Positions 35,555 through 44,541 are shown, numbered from the stretch's first letter. The stretch is DNA of 64,000 nucleotides from CAWIVH01 sp963839475 (GCA_963839475.1 CAWIVH010000020.1:62001-126000), one strand, 5' to 3'. Translations and numbers: made by a program. The notes: generated by a model from the letters alone, not told the origin.

Positions 35555-37155
35555 ATCGATCCGACTGCCTCCCGTGCTTCCGCACCTGCAAATAGTGGGA
35601 ATTCAACCTGGAAAATCGCGCCGCCCCCGAGACGGTTGTGCGCTACGATGCGCCCCCCGTGTTCCTCGACAATCCCATAACAAACAGAAAGTCCGAGACC
35701 GGTGGAGCCCCGGGTTGAATAAAATGGCTCGAATATTTTGGGCAGTACGTGATCCGGAATTCCTGGCCCACAGTCGGCAACAATAATGATGGCTCGATTT
35801 CCTTCTTTAATGGAGGCAACTTCTATCTGCCCGCCTTCAGGCTGCACCTGGCAGGCATTCATCAGCAAATTGAGAAAAAGCTGTCCTAAGGTAACCCTGT
35901 TTCCTAGGATTCGGAGCTCCTCCCTGGAGGCGTTGATCATCACATGAGTCTGTCGGAATGCAGGATTGGAGCGGACGAAGCGAACCGTGTCATTCAGAAC
36001 CGAATTCAAATCGATGGGTATTAGCGGGGACGCTCCGGGATCCGCAAACGTGAGAACCTGTCGTGTAACCCCAGCCACCCGTTCCAGCCCTTCCCTGATT
36101 CTGCAGACCAGGTGCACAGAGTCCTCGTACCTGCTTGCCCTCAGGTCCTCTTCCAGAAGGCTGAGATAGTTGGCCATACCTTCCAGGGGATTATTGATTT
36201 CATGAGCCATTCCCGCCGCCAGCTGTCCCACGCTTGCCAGCCTTTCATTGTGGAGCACCTGGCGTTCCAGCTCCTGCATCCGCTCCTGCTGTTTTTTCTC
36301 AGCTTCCAGACCCATGGCTTTCCGGAGCTGTCCGAATCCCACGACGCCCAGCACAATGGCAAGGGCCATAATCCCAAGGTTCAGGACCACAGTGGTACGA
36401 TAGCGCCCTGCAAGCTCGGTCAAAGAACCCAGGAGATGACTGGGGCTTTCCCGGCAGGCCATGATCCACCGAACGGGCTCCGGCCATCCGTCGTCATGCA
36501 CCGGAATCGCAGCCAGCACCGGCTCATCCCCTCGGCTATCCGGGACACCGGCATCGATATGCTCCCTCTGGACCAGTGAAAATTGAGGCCCCAGGCCCGG
36601 AACTGCGGTTTCGAGCAGGCGCGCCACAGACAGGACCGTCTCTAACTTCCCGGGCCGGGAATCGGCACTCCGAATCGGCCAACTGCCTACCAGCAACCCG
36701 GGTCCAGTATGCGCCGGTTGCGGAAATTCATTCGCGGGAAGCAGCGCCGGCGCGCCATCCCGCTGGCCCGCCGCCAGAATGGGCCGATCTTGCGCATCCC
36801 GAATCACCATGCGGATTACTTCGGAATGGGCAGCCAGGAACAAAAGGAGGCTTCCTTCTATGTCCAGACGACTCCATCTCTGATTCACAGGATCCTGGCT
36901 TGTGGCCAGCATCAGAGCATTGGCAATCGGGGGAGACTGGGATAGGAAGATCAAATCACCCCTTCTCGAGGATAAGACCGCCTCCAAGGAGCGGGCGTGG
37001 GCCGTGGTCTGTAGAGCAAGATCCTGAATGGCTATCTGCTCAGCGCTCTTTCTAGACGAAACGATACTCCAAATCGCAACCGCATTGATGACGACGAGCG
37101 CTAAAACGAGAACGCTCATAACCTTTATGCCCGGACTCTGATACCTTTCACCCAA
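35551..37155 (-). CDS. Membrane sensor histidine kinase
   Basis: A 534-residue kinase partner of the adjacent NtrC-type regulator. An N-terminal helix (VMSVLVLALVVINAVAIWSIV) and a second near 245-268 bracket an extracytoplasmic sensor of about 210 residues that has no family I recognise. A coiled linker (KKQQERMQELERQVLHNE) leads to the HisKA domain with His318 in GMAHEINNPLEGM, and an HATPase domain with NLLMNACQ, ADCGPGIPDHV and GSTGLGLSVCYGIVEEHGG. It is the first gene of the five-gene leftward operon; its ATG is followed upstream by a long AT-rich region. The signal sensed is unknown. Confidence 0.94.
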   Translation of the reverse strand: MGERYQSPGIKVMSVLVLALVVINAVAIWSIVSSRKSAEQIAIQDLALQTTAHARSLEAVLSSRRGDLIFLSQSPPIANALMLATSQDPVNQRWSRLDIEGSLLLFLAAHSEVIRMVIRDAQDRPILAAGQRDGAPALLPANEFPQPAHTGPGLLVGSWPIRSADSRPGKLETVLSVARLLETAVPGLGPQFSLVQREHIDAGVPDSRGDEPVLAAIPVHDDGWPEPVRWIMACRESPSHLLGSLTELAGRYRTTVVLNLGIMALAIVLGVVGFGQLRKAMGLEAEKKQQERMQELERQVLHNERLASVGQLAAGMAHEINNPLEGMANYLSLLEEDLRASRYEDSVHLVCRIREGLERVAGVTRQVLTFADPGASPLIPIDLNSVLNDTVRFVRSNPAFRQTHVMINASREELRILGNRVTLGQLFLNLLMNACQVQPEGGQIEVASIKEGNRAIIIVADCGPGIPDHVLPKIFEPFYSTRGSTGLGLSVCYGIVEEHGGRIVAHNRLGGGAIFQVEFPLFAGAEAREAVGSI

Positions 37156-37657
37156 TTGTGACTGAAAGAGTCATATTTTTCGGAATCATAAGAAATAAGA
37201 GATCGGCTTACTGAAAGACTAATGGAGGAAATGCACATTTGTCAACTCAATATAGGGTTTATTTGAAATATATTTTCATAATAATCTTCGAACATCATCA
37301 TATTAAATATGCCAAACAAAAAGAACCTCGTGGAATTGGAAAGCTGAATGTGACTTATAAACTCTAAAAAACAAATGATTTAAATGAATATCGAGTGTTT
37401 ATGACAATGTTGGCCCGAATCGTGCAAGAGGAATGAAAGCGCGAAAGATGGCAATCGGGGGTAAGTTCTATTTATCAGGCGAGGCGGTTTAAAGCCTGTC
37501 CCTTAACACAAGAATTCTTTCAATTTTTGTGGTGACTTAAGCTATCATTGCCGTCGCATTAGCGGGTCTAAAATCCTGAACGAAAGCCAATAATAATCGA
37601 AATGCCATGACGGCGTGTGGTTTGGCTCGGGTGGGACTGCATAAAACAAAGGGTACC
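37156..37657. other. AT-rich divergent regulatory region
   Basis: Control region between the kinase operon and the ABC transporter operon. Bases 37180-37400 are strongly AT-rich and contain no credible gene. It holds the sigma-54-like promoter listed separately; no promoter could be picked for the kinase gene. Confidence 0.55.
37410..37427 (+). promoter_or_regulatory. Sigma-54-like promoter upstream of ABC transporter
   Basis: TTGGCCCGAATCGTGCAA has GG at 37412-37413 and GC at 37424-37425, exactly ten bases apart. It differs from TTGGCACG-N4-TTGCA at two positions. Transcription would start near 37437, about 220 bases before the first transporter gene. The adjacent NtrC-type regulator is the obvious candidate activator. 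Confidence 0.6.
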
Positions 37658-38416
37658 GTGAAAATCAAGGAAAAGCTGCTGCCGGTCAGTTCAATATTTC
37701 TATTAATCGTGCTTTGGGAGGCCGTGGTTGCATCGGGTCACTCCACGATCCTTCCCGGCCCGTGGGCGGTTGTCAAAGGCATTGCAGAACTCATGCAAAA
37801 AGGACTTTTAATCAAGTATGAGGTTGCCTCGCTTTTCCGGGTAACTTGGGGCTATCTTTCGGCAGCGTTTTTGGCGATCCCGTTCGGCCTGCTGCTGGGA
37901 TGGCATAAACGGGGCGAAAAAGCGTTCAATCCGTTACTGCAGGTATTCCGGCCGATATCGCCTCTTGCCTGGATACCGATTTCGATTCTCTGGTTCGGCG
38001 TGGGTGATCTGGCTGCGGTATTCCTGATATTCCTGGCATCATTCCTGCCCATGACCGTAACGGCGATGAATGCCGTCCGCAACATCAGCGCGGTCCATCT
38101 GAACGCGGGCCGCAACTTCGGATTGTCGCAAAGGCAGATTGTGATGCGGGTGATCTACCCTGCTGTTATGCCGCAGCTGATTGTCGGCTTGAGGATCACC
38201 CTGGGAATTGCCTGGCTGGTCGTGGTCGCCGCCGAAATGATTGCGGTCAATTCCGGATTGGGATTCCTGATCATCGATGCGCGCAATGCAGGGAATCGAT
38301 ATGACCTGGTAATTGCAGGGATGGTCTTGATCGGGATTACCGGTCTGGTGCTCGATCTTGGAATGAGAAGGCTGGAAAAGCTTAAGGCACTTCGTTGGGG
38401 ATATGGGAGAGCATAA
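37658..38416 (+). CDS. ABC transporter permease, NitT/TauT type (first)
   Basis: An inner-membrane permease of about 252 residues with six predicted helices and the EAA-type loop NAGRNFGLSQRQIVMRVIYPAVMPQLIVGLRI that contacts the ATPase. The block RPISPLAWIPISILWFGVGD and the end AEMIAVNSGLGFLIIDARNAG are typical of nitrate/sulfonate/taurine/aliphatic-amine permeases. The GTG start follows AAAGGG by four bases; an ATG at 37607 adds 17 residues but has no ribosome site. A second, closely related permease follows the ATPase gene, so the transporter is probably a heterodimer in the membrane. Substrate not determinable from the permease. Confidence 0.9.
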   Translation: MKIKEKLLPVSSIFLLIVLWEAVVASGHSTILPGPWAVVKGIAELMQKGLLIKYEVASLFRVTWGYLSAAFLAIPFGLLLGWHKRGEKAFNPLLQVFRPISPLAWIPISILWFGVGDLAAVFLIFLASFLPMTVTAMNAVRNISAVHLNAGRNFGLSQRQIVMRVIYPAVMPQLIVGLRITLGIAWLVVVAAEMIAVNSGLGFLIIDARNAGNRYDLVIAGMVLIGITGLVLDLGMRRLEKLKALRWGYGRA

Positions 38417-38419
38417 GAA

Positions 38420-39208
38420 ATGCAGACATTGGAGCCATTGACCGCCGAAAAGGCGGTCCAGACAAAAGTCAGCATTCGTGACGTCAACAAGATCTTCAGC
38501 ATGGATGGCAAGGATGTATCGGTGCTGGAAAACGTTTCGTTGGACATCAAGCAGGGTGAATTCGTCTGCCTGCTTGGCCCCTCAGGATGCGGGAAATCCA
38601 CTCTGCTGAATATCGTCGCGGGTTTCCTAGCACCAAGCAGCGGCGAGGTCACGATTGAAGGTGAAAAGGTAACCGGGCCTGATCCCCGCCGCATTTTTGT
38701 TTTTCAGGAGCGCGGCGTGTTCCCCTGGCTGACTGTCGAAGGGAATATCGGCTTCGGGCTGTTTGATCTGCCCAAGGGCGAAAAGGAACAGCGCATAGCC
38801 CATTACGTACAGTTGGTCGGGCTGAAAGGATTTGAGCAATCCTACCCCCAGGAACTCTCCGGCGGAATGAAGCAGAGGCTGGAGGTGGCACGAGCGCTGG
38901 CGGTTAATCCTGACATTCTCTTCCTGGACGAGCCCTTTGGCGCGCTGGATTCCATTACGAGGCTGATCATGCGCGGCGAGCTGCTGCGCATATGGGAGGC
39001 AGAAAGGAAAACCATTCTTTTCGTCACCCACGACATCGAAGAGTCCGTCCAGTTGGCAGATCGCGTGGTGGTGATGTCGGCACGCCCGGCGACCATTCGC
39101 GAGATCGTGGAAATCGACATAGAGCACCCGCGCGACATCAGCGACCGGAGATACCTCGAGCTGCGCGATCACATATTTGAGCAGATCGGCCTGGCGCACA
39201 AGGTATAA
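38420..39208 (+). CDS. ABC transporter ATPase, NitT/TauT type
   Basis: A 262-residue ATP-binding subunit: Walker A GPSGCGKST, Q-loop in FVFQERGVFPWLTV, signature LSGGMKQRLEVARAL, Walker B ILFLDEPFGALD, and the switch His in ILFVTHDIEESV. The Q-loop-plus-FPWLTV pattern is typical of the SsuB/TauB/NrtD branch. The gene starts three bases after the first permease stop and is followed 14 bases later by the second permease. Confidence 0.95.
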   Translation: MQTLEPLTAEKAVQTKVSIRDVNKIFSMDGKDVSVLENVSLDIKQGEFVCLLGPSGCGKSTLLNIVAGFLAPSSGEVTIEGEKVTGPDPRRIFVFQERGVFPWLTVEGNIGFGLFDLPKGEKEQRIAHYVQLVGLKGFEQSYPQELSGGMKQRLEVARALAVNPDILFLDEPFGALDSITRLIMRGELLRIWEAERKTILFVTHDIEESVQLADRVVVMSARPATIREIVEIDIEHPRDISDRRYLELRDHIFEQIGLAHKV

Positions 39209-39222
39209 GAGGCTAACCAAAC

Positions 39223-39993
39223 ATGCAGCTGGCAAAAGACAAAGAAAGCATCATTCTCCCGGCGCTGCTGAGCGTGTTGATCCTCGCGGTCTGGCACGTG
39301 GGGGTCAAGCTCGCTCATACCAACATATTCCCGCTGCCTCTTCAAGTCTGGCATGCGCTATTGGAGCTTTTTCGAAAGGGGCTGCTGCTGGCGTACACCC
39401 GCGATTCTCTCCTACGGGTCGGAACCGGTTACTCTCTTGCAGTCCTGATCGGCATTCCGGCGGGCATGATCCTGGGGTGGTATCCCAAGCCGGCCGCCTC
39501 GCTGAACCCGGTCATCCAGATGTTGCGGCCTATCAGTCCGCTGGCCTGGATGCCGATTGCGATTGTGTGGTTTGGCGTCAGCGAACTCGCACCCATTTTT
39601 CTGATTTTCCTGGCAGCATTTTTCCCGATCGTAGTTGCAACGATGAACAGCGTCAGAAGCGTCCCGCCGATGTTCCTTCTGGCGGGGAGGAATTTTGGCC
39701 TCTCCCCCGTCGCGCTGTTCCTGCGCGTTGTGTTCCCCGCCATATTGCCTCAAGTCCTGACCGGTCTCAGAATCGCCCTGGGGATAGCCTGGCTGGTCGT
39801 GGTCGCCGCTGAAATGATCGCGGTAAACTCGGGGCTCGGGTACCTTATCATTGATTCTAGAAATGCCGGGAAGCGTTATGACCTCGTGGTTGCCGGCATG
39901 CTTCTGATCGGGGTCATCGGCTTGATCCTCGATATCCTCGTGCGGCGGACCGAATCCATGAAGGCGGTTCGCTGGGGATTCCGGGCTGATTGA
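39223..39993 (+). CDS. ABC transporter permease, NitT/TauT type (second)
   Basis: A 256-residue permease paralogous to the one before the ATPase gene: RPISPLAWMPIAIVWFGVSE, LAGRNFGLSPVALFLRVVFPAILPQ and AEMIAVNSGLGYLIIDSRNAGKRYD repeat the same blocks nearly residue for residue. AGAGG lies nine bases before the ATG. The similarity between the two points to a tandem duplication that came to flank the ATPase gene. Confidence 0.92.
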   Translation: MQLAKDKESIILPALLSVLILAVWHVGVKLAHTNIFPLPLQVWHALLELFRKGLLLAYTRDSLLRVGTGYSLAVLIGIPAGMILGWYPKPAASLNPVIQMLRPISPLAWMPIAIVWFGVSELAPIFLIFLAAFFPIVVATMNSVRSVPPMFLLAGRNFGLSPVALFLRVVFPAILPQVLTGLRIALGIAWLVVVAAEMIAVNSGLGYLIIDSRNAGKRYDLVVAGMLLIGVIGLILDILVRRTESMKAVRWGFRAD

Positions 39994-40079
39994 AGCCCTG
40001 GGAATCCGATGAATCCGATTTTGGCCGGAAAGAGGAATCCGGCCGGGATGGCAAAAGAAATGAAATTGCAGGAGGAAGT

Positions 40080-41138
40080 TTGAGCGACTCCAGGAAATTG
40101 ATCTTGGGCGTCGGCGTATGGGTTTTAGGGATTACGGCGCTCCATCTCTGGCTGAATTTCAATTGGTCGGTTTTACTGAATGACCGGCTTCCTGAAAATC
40201 AGCGCAGGATGTATGTTGCCTATATCCCGGTGACCTGACACCTCGCCTGCCCGGTGACGGACTATATATCCGCCTATTCGGAAGCCGGGAACATTTTCAT
40301 CCCGAGAATGTTCCAGGGTTTCCCGGAAATCAAGGAAGCCTTGATCTCCAACAAGATCCAGGCGGCATTTATGGTCGCACCGATGGCGATAGCCCTGCGG
40401 GCGCAGGGCGTTCCCGTTAAAATTGTGTACCTGGGCCATCGCTACGGCAGTGCGTTCGTGGTGCGTAAAGACGGCCCGGTGAAGACTTTCCCGGATCTCC
40501 GCGGAAAAACCATCGCGATTCCGAGCCGTTTCTCTGACGAGAGGTTGATCGTTTTCCGCGTACTGAAAAAGTTTGACATGAAGCCCAGCGAAGTAAAGAT
40601 GGTTGAAATGGCACCGCCCGATGTGGCTGGTGCGCTCGCGGCCAACGCAATCGATGCCTTTTCCATGGGGGAACCGTTTCCCTCCCAGGCAGAGATGGGC
40701 GGATTCGGCCGCGTTCTTTTTCATGCAAGGGAATACTGGCCGGATTACATGTCCTGCGTTCTGGTCGTGCGCCAGGATATGATCGATAAACGTCCCGAAG
40801 CTGTTCAGGTCCTGGTCGACGGCGTAGCTCGCTCGGGTCTGTGGCTCGAGCAGGGAAAGCCGAATCGGGAGTACGCAGCGGATTTCGTGGGCCGCTACTA
40901 TTACCGCCAGAATCCGGCTCTCCTGCGCTGGGCGCTGCTCAATCCGATCGACCGAGTGGTCTATGCACAGCTGTCACCGCGCAAACCGGACTTTGATCTG
41001 GTTCGAGATCTGATGATCGAAACCGGGGTTCTCGACCGCAAAATTGAATTCGAAGAGTACGTGGATACTGCTTTTGCGGAAGGGGCCCGCTACAAAACCG
41101 CCTGGAAGTTCGGCGTAGGGAGCACCAGGGCCGAATGA
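40080..41138 (+). CDS. ABC transporter substrate-binding protein with in-frame UGA (candidate selenoprotein)
   Basis: A TTG start four bases after AGGAGG gives an N-terminal membrane anchor (LILGVGVWVLGITALHLWL) and then MYVAYIPVT. An in-frame TGA occupies codon 53, after which the same frame continues HLACPVTDYI...FQGFPEIKEALISNKIQAAF, GVPVKIVYLGHRYG, LRGKTIAIPSRFSD and AIDAFSMGEPFPS to a stop at 41138. Both halves belong to the SsuA/TauA/NMT1-like binding-protein superfamily. From memory, relatives read IPVTCHLTCPVTD here, so UGA replaces the first Cys of a C-x-x-x-C pair. Selenocysteine insertion, a nonsense mutation and a sequencing error remain possible; the reading frame is otherwise intact over 300 codons. 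It is the last gene of the transporter operon. Confidence 0.7.
40236..40238 (+). other. In-frame UGA at an expected cysteine (recoding candidate)
   Basis: UGA lies between PVT and HLACP. Downstream there is a four-base-pair stem CGGA/TCCG with a seven-base loop (40262-40268), whose loop begins 24 bases after the UGA, and a three-base-pair CCG/CGG stem with a GTGA loop at 40254-40257. The distances fit bacterial SECIS elements (loop about 16-37 bases away), but both stems are weak and the first loop lacks the usual G, so I do not claim a SECIS. Confidence 0.4.
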
Positions 41139-41206
41139 ATTGCGGATAGCGGATTGCGGATTGAATGAGAAGCCTTATTACTCAATTTGCTTTACGCAAT
41201 TCGCGG

Positions 41207-42253
41207 CTAGCAGTTCTGTGATTCCATTTTGGCTTTTCCCAATCTGTACAGGAGGTGGAAGACCAGATTGGCCGCGAAAATGCTGGCGGCCACGAAGATC
41301 CATTCCCCTATCCCCGGCACGACCTGGCTTACCGTCCAGATAAACTGGAAAACGCAAAGCATGGAAACAAAGTAAAGCGTGCGGATGCGCGGGATGATGC
41401 TTACCAGGTAGGTCCCAAGGGGGGCTCCCAGCACCACAATCGGGGCAGCTGCCAGCCAGTTATAGAACACCTCCATTCCGATATCGCCGATCGAGGCATG
41501 GAGGGCTATGGCCAAAATGGATGTCAGTGCGCCCATGGAAACCGAAGTCGGCACCGCGATTTTCAGGTCGCACCGGTAGCGCAGCACAAGGACGGAATAA
41601 AGCACCATTTCAATTCCGACGCCAATGATCGAATTGACGATCCCGCCGAGTACCCCCACGCTCAGGGCTACCAGGGCATCCCTTGCGCCTCGAAGGTCCG
41701 GGGCGCGGTTGAGGCTGCAAACTTCCCGGTTCTTGACCAGGGTGAGGATGCCAAAATTCACCCATACGCTGGCAAAGAGGAGCTTGACCACGCTGCTGGA
41801 TAAATGGGGAGCTATAACGTAGGTTCCTGCGACCAACCCGGCTGCCGCGCCGACTGTACCCCAGGCCAGCATGGTTTTCAGGACCGGCACCCTGCGGCAG
41901 ACAATGAAGATCATGGCCGAGGTCATGCCCAGGGCCTGTATCGCCATGGCGAAGTTCCTGCCGAGATTTGGACTCTTGTGAAACAGCAACACAAGAACCG
42001 GGAAGGAAACCGTGCCGCCGCCCATCGGAGTAGAGCCGGCAACAACAGACCCGAAAGTCATCACCACGGCCATGTACCAGTGACTCAAGGCATTCTGCCA
42101 ATACCCCAATCCCGCAACCAGGATGAGCCATACGAGATAAAACAGGCCGATGTAGTAGTACCACGGCTTCATGTTGGGGCCGCGCAACCCCGCGCGTTCC
42201 AGGTGTTTCATCAAGAACCCGGCATTGGAACTGGCGATGGCCAACGGTATCAC
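41207..42253 (-). CDS. TauE/SafE-type (TSUP) membrane permease
   Basis: A 348-residue protein with eight to nine membrane helices. GSVVAGSTPMGGGTVSFPVL and GVLGGIVNSIIGVGIEMVLY are the two half-repeat signatures of the sulfite-exporter TauE/SafE family, which exports sulfite or sulfoacetate or imports related small anions. The GTG start is taken from the open frame; later Met codons are possible and no ribosome site decides between them. It converges with the ABC transporter operon. A TauE-type protein beside a NitT/TauT transporter hints at organosulfur use, but the genes are on opposite strands and the link is weak. Confidence 0.88.
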   Translation of the reverse strand: MIPLAIASSNAGFLMKHLERAGLRGPNMKPWYYYIGLFYLVWLILVAGLGYWQNALSHWYMAVVMTFGSVVAGSTPMGGGTVSFPVLVLLFHKSPNLGRNFAMAIQALGMTSAMIFIVCRRVPVLKTMLAWGTVGAAAGLVAGTYVIAPHLSSSVVKLLFASVWVNFGILTLVKNREVCSLNRAPDLRGARDALVALSVGVLGGIVNSIIGVGIEMVLYSVLVLRYRCDLKIAVPTSVSMGALTSILAIALHASIGDIGMEVFYNWLAAAPIVVLGAPLGTYLVSIIPRIRTLYFVSMLCVFQFIWTVSQVVPGIGEWIFVAASIFAANLVFHLLYRLGKAKMESQNC

Positions 42254-42290
42254 CTCTGAATGTCAGTATTGTTACTTCGACAAGATAGAG

Positions 42291-42322
42291 CCCGCCCGTG
42301 GCGCATTTGCCTCCCGGGCGGG
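42291..42322. terminator. Strong inverted repeat, possible terminator
   Basis: CCCGCCCG and CGGGCGGG pair over eight bases around a 16-base loop, between the start of the TauE-type gene and the end of the superoxide dismutase gene. It would end the leftward dismutase transcript, but no U-run follows on that strand, so the role is tentative. Confidence 0.4.
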
Positions 42323-42407
42323 TGACTGTGTTTTTGGATCGAGCCGACCAATGAAAAAGCGGCCTTCCCCGCCCAGACTGGGCCGTGGAAGAGCGCGCGA
42401 AATCTGA

Positions 42408-43019
42408 TCAGATCAATTCCGTCTTGCCGGCTGCGGCCGCATCGAATCGCTTGGCAGCGGCCGACCAATCGATGGCTTTGAAGAAGGCTTCAATATAATC
42501 CGGCCGCTTCAGCCCGTAATCGGTAATGAAGGCATGCTCGAATACATCCATGATAAGCACGGGAGCGGCACCGGAAAGGTGGCCATTGGCATGCTCGTCG
42601 ATCCAGGAATTGAAGAGGCGACCGCCGTAAATATCGTAATAGAGTGTGACCCAGCCGATCCCGCGCATCACACCGGTCGACTTGAAATCGTCTTCCCAGT
42701 TTTTGAAGGAACCGAAATCCTCCACAATCTTCGCCTGGAGTTTGCCTGCCGGATCAAGAGCGGCACCGCCCTTGGCCATGTTGCCAAAATAATATTCATG
42801 GAGGCGCATCCCGTTGAATTCCCATCCGAACCGCCGCTTGAGCTCCGCGAATACCGGTGTGCGGCTTTTGCCATCCTTGTGCAGAGCCATCAACTGCTCG
42901 GTGAGCGTGTTGGTGTTGGTGACATACCCTTTGTAAAGGGTGAAATGTGTATTCAGCAACTGGTCGCTGAAACCTTCGGTGCCCAGCAGTCGAGAGTAGT
43001 CTTTCCCTTCGTACGGCAT
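42408..43019 (-). CDS. Fe/Mn superoxide dismutase
   Basis: A 203-residue cytoplasmic dismutase fold. The four metal ligands are in place: His25 (NTHFTLYKGY), His74 (MRLHEYYFGNM), and the Asp and His of MDVFEHAF. The family's usual DVWEHAYY is changed to DVFEHAF and the N-terminus is short (PYEGKDYSRLLG), marking a divergent branch seen in some environmental bacteria. Metal preference cannot be told reliably. AGAGGAGGT, an almost perfect ribosome site, lies six bases before the ATG; an upstream in-frame extension lacks one. It is monocistronic, divergent from the ClC gene. Confidence 0.93.
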   Translation of the reverse strand: MPYEGKDYSRLLGTEGFSDQLLNTHFTLYKGYVTNTNTLTEQLMALHKDGKSRTPVFAELKRRFGWEFNGMRLHEYYFGNMAKGGAALDPAGKLQAKIVEDFGSFKNWEDDFKSTGVMRGIGWVTLYYDIYGGRLFNSWIDEHANGHLSGAAPVLIMDVFEHAFITDYGLKRPDYIEAFFKAIDWSAAAKRFDAAAAGKTELI

Positions 43020-43223
43020 GTTACCTCCTCTTATTCTTTGGGGTTGTTGTTTTAAACATGCAATTTTATTGTACCGCGACGCCGTGTCCAAGAGCTGTTT
43101 TCATTATCCTGGGATTCAGACAGCCACTTTTTCGAGCCGCCAGAATTTCCAGGGAGGAAGGAGAATCTGGGGAAAAGGCATGGAGGACGACGTCCGGGTA
43201 TGGCACCATAGGACATTCCGAAA

Positions 43224-44501
43224 ATGACTGAGACATCCCAAGGGAAATTTCAATACGGAGCGGGAATGCTGATCGGTGTCCTGGCGGGGCTGGGCGCCAC
43301 GGCTTTTCATTTTATTTCCGACCGTCTCGCGGATCTTCTTTTTAGTTGGATCGACGCCAATGCCGCGCCCATGCGGCTGCCGCTCGTGGTACTGGTCCCG
43401 GCGCTGGGACTCTTCCTGGTGGGAATGGTATTGCAGCGATATCCCCATGGGAGACTGGGGGGCGTACGGGAAGTGTCAGAATCGCTGGATAGCCATAAAG
43501 CCGTTATCCCGATGGAGCGTCTCCTCAACATCTTTTTGAGCGGATTGGTGTTGGCGTTCGGAGGATCCGTCGGGCCGGAAGGGCCCATGGTGCAGATGGG
43601 AGCCCTTGTGGGGAGCCAGGTCGGGCAGCGTTTCGGCCAAGGAGTTGACTCTCTCCGGACCATGGTGCGGGCCGGCGCTGCCGCCGGCATTGCAGGGGCG
43701 TTCCGCTCGCCGGCGGGCGGCATTCTGCTCACCATGGAAACCTTCGGTGCCCGCTTTGACCGCGATCTTCCCATGATCGGGATCGCCGCCGTTTCTGCTT
43801 ATTTGACCCGGACCGCGATTCTAGGCCGCGAATGGCCGTTCGGCCTGTCTTACGCACCTCAAGCGGTTCCGCTCCAGGCGCTGCTCCTGATAGCCCCTCT
43901 TATGGGGCTCGCGGCAGCCCCTGCCGGTCATCTTTTTATCCGGACCCTCTCGATTCTGAGAACCTGGTTCCCCAAGACGAGACTGCCCTTGAGTCTGCGC
44001 GTGGGCCTGGGCGGCCTTCTGGTTGGGTGCATCGGCATTTTTTATCCTCAGGTCATGTCGGCCGGCTACACTGTGATCGAGCGGGGCCTGCGGGGCGAGA
44101 TCACGTTCCAGCTGTTCGTGATCCTGTTATTCCTGAAAATGCTGGCAACTTCGATCACCTTCGGCTCGGGTGCGGTGGGCGGATTGTTTGCCCCCACCCT
44201 GTTTATGGGCGCGATGTTTGGCGGGGCCTTCGGATTCGGTTTCCACTACCTGTACCCGGCAGCTGCCCCTGAGCCCGAAGTTTTTGTGCTCCTAGGCATG
44301 GTCGCCATGTTCGGTTCAATTGTAAAAGGCTATTGGAGCGGGCTTCTGCTGGTGGCTGATATGAGCGGCTGCTATCACACTATACTGCTGCCCGGAATTA
44401 TCGTGGGCGGTATTTCCTACCTGATCAGCTGGAAGCTGCACGACCGCTCGGTGTTCGATCTGCCGCTGGCAGCTGAACAGGATGGCATCGGCAGCCCCTG
44501 A
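43224..44501 (+). CDS. ClC-family chloride channel/antiporter
   Basis: A 425-residue membrane protein with about eleven helices. The ClC selectivity segments are visible: SVGPEGPMVQMGA (the gating Glu of the G-x-E-G-P motif is present), AFRSPAGGILLTMETFG and GSGAVGGLFAPTLFMGA. Retention of the gating Glu fits an H+/Cl- antiporter or gated channel. The usual first motif GSGIP is replaced by HGRLGGVREV, as in several bacterial members. No CBS domains follow, in contrast to longer homologues. The Shine-Dalgarno region is weak. It has no obvious operon partner. Confidence 0.9.
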   Translation: MTETSQGKFQYGAGMLIGVLAGLGATAFHFISDRLADLLFSWIDANAAPMRLPLVVLVPALGLFLVGMVLQRYPHGRLGGVREVSESLDSHKAVIPMERLLNIFLSGLVLAFGGSVGPEGPMVQMGALVGSQVGQRFGQGVDSLRTMVRAGAAAGIAGAFRSPAGGILLTMETFGARFDRDLPMIGIAAVSAYLTRTAILGREWPFGLSYAPQAVPLQALLLIAPLMGLAAAPAGHLFIRTLSILRTWFPKTRLPLSLRVGLGGLLVGCIGIFYPQVMSAGYTVIERGLRGEITFQLFVILLFLKMLATSITFGSGAVGGLFAPTLFMGAMFGGAFGFGFHYLYPAAAPEPEVFVLLGMVAMFGSIVKGYWSGLLLVADMSGCYHTILLPGIIVGGISYLISWKLHDRSVFDLPLAAEQDGIGSP

Positions 44502-44541
44502 TATTGCCGGCATCCCCCATGCCATCCTTTTTCCGGCCATT

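Noticed and set aside
40239..40290. SECIS element after the in-frame UGA
   Set aside because: Only three- and four-base-pair stems are found, and the better-placed loop lacks the G typical of bacterial SECIS. The distance fits, but I do not call it.
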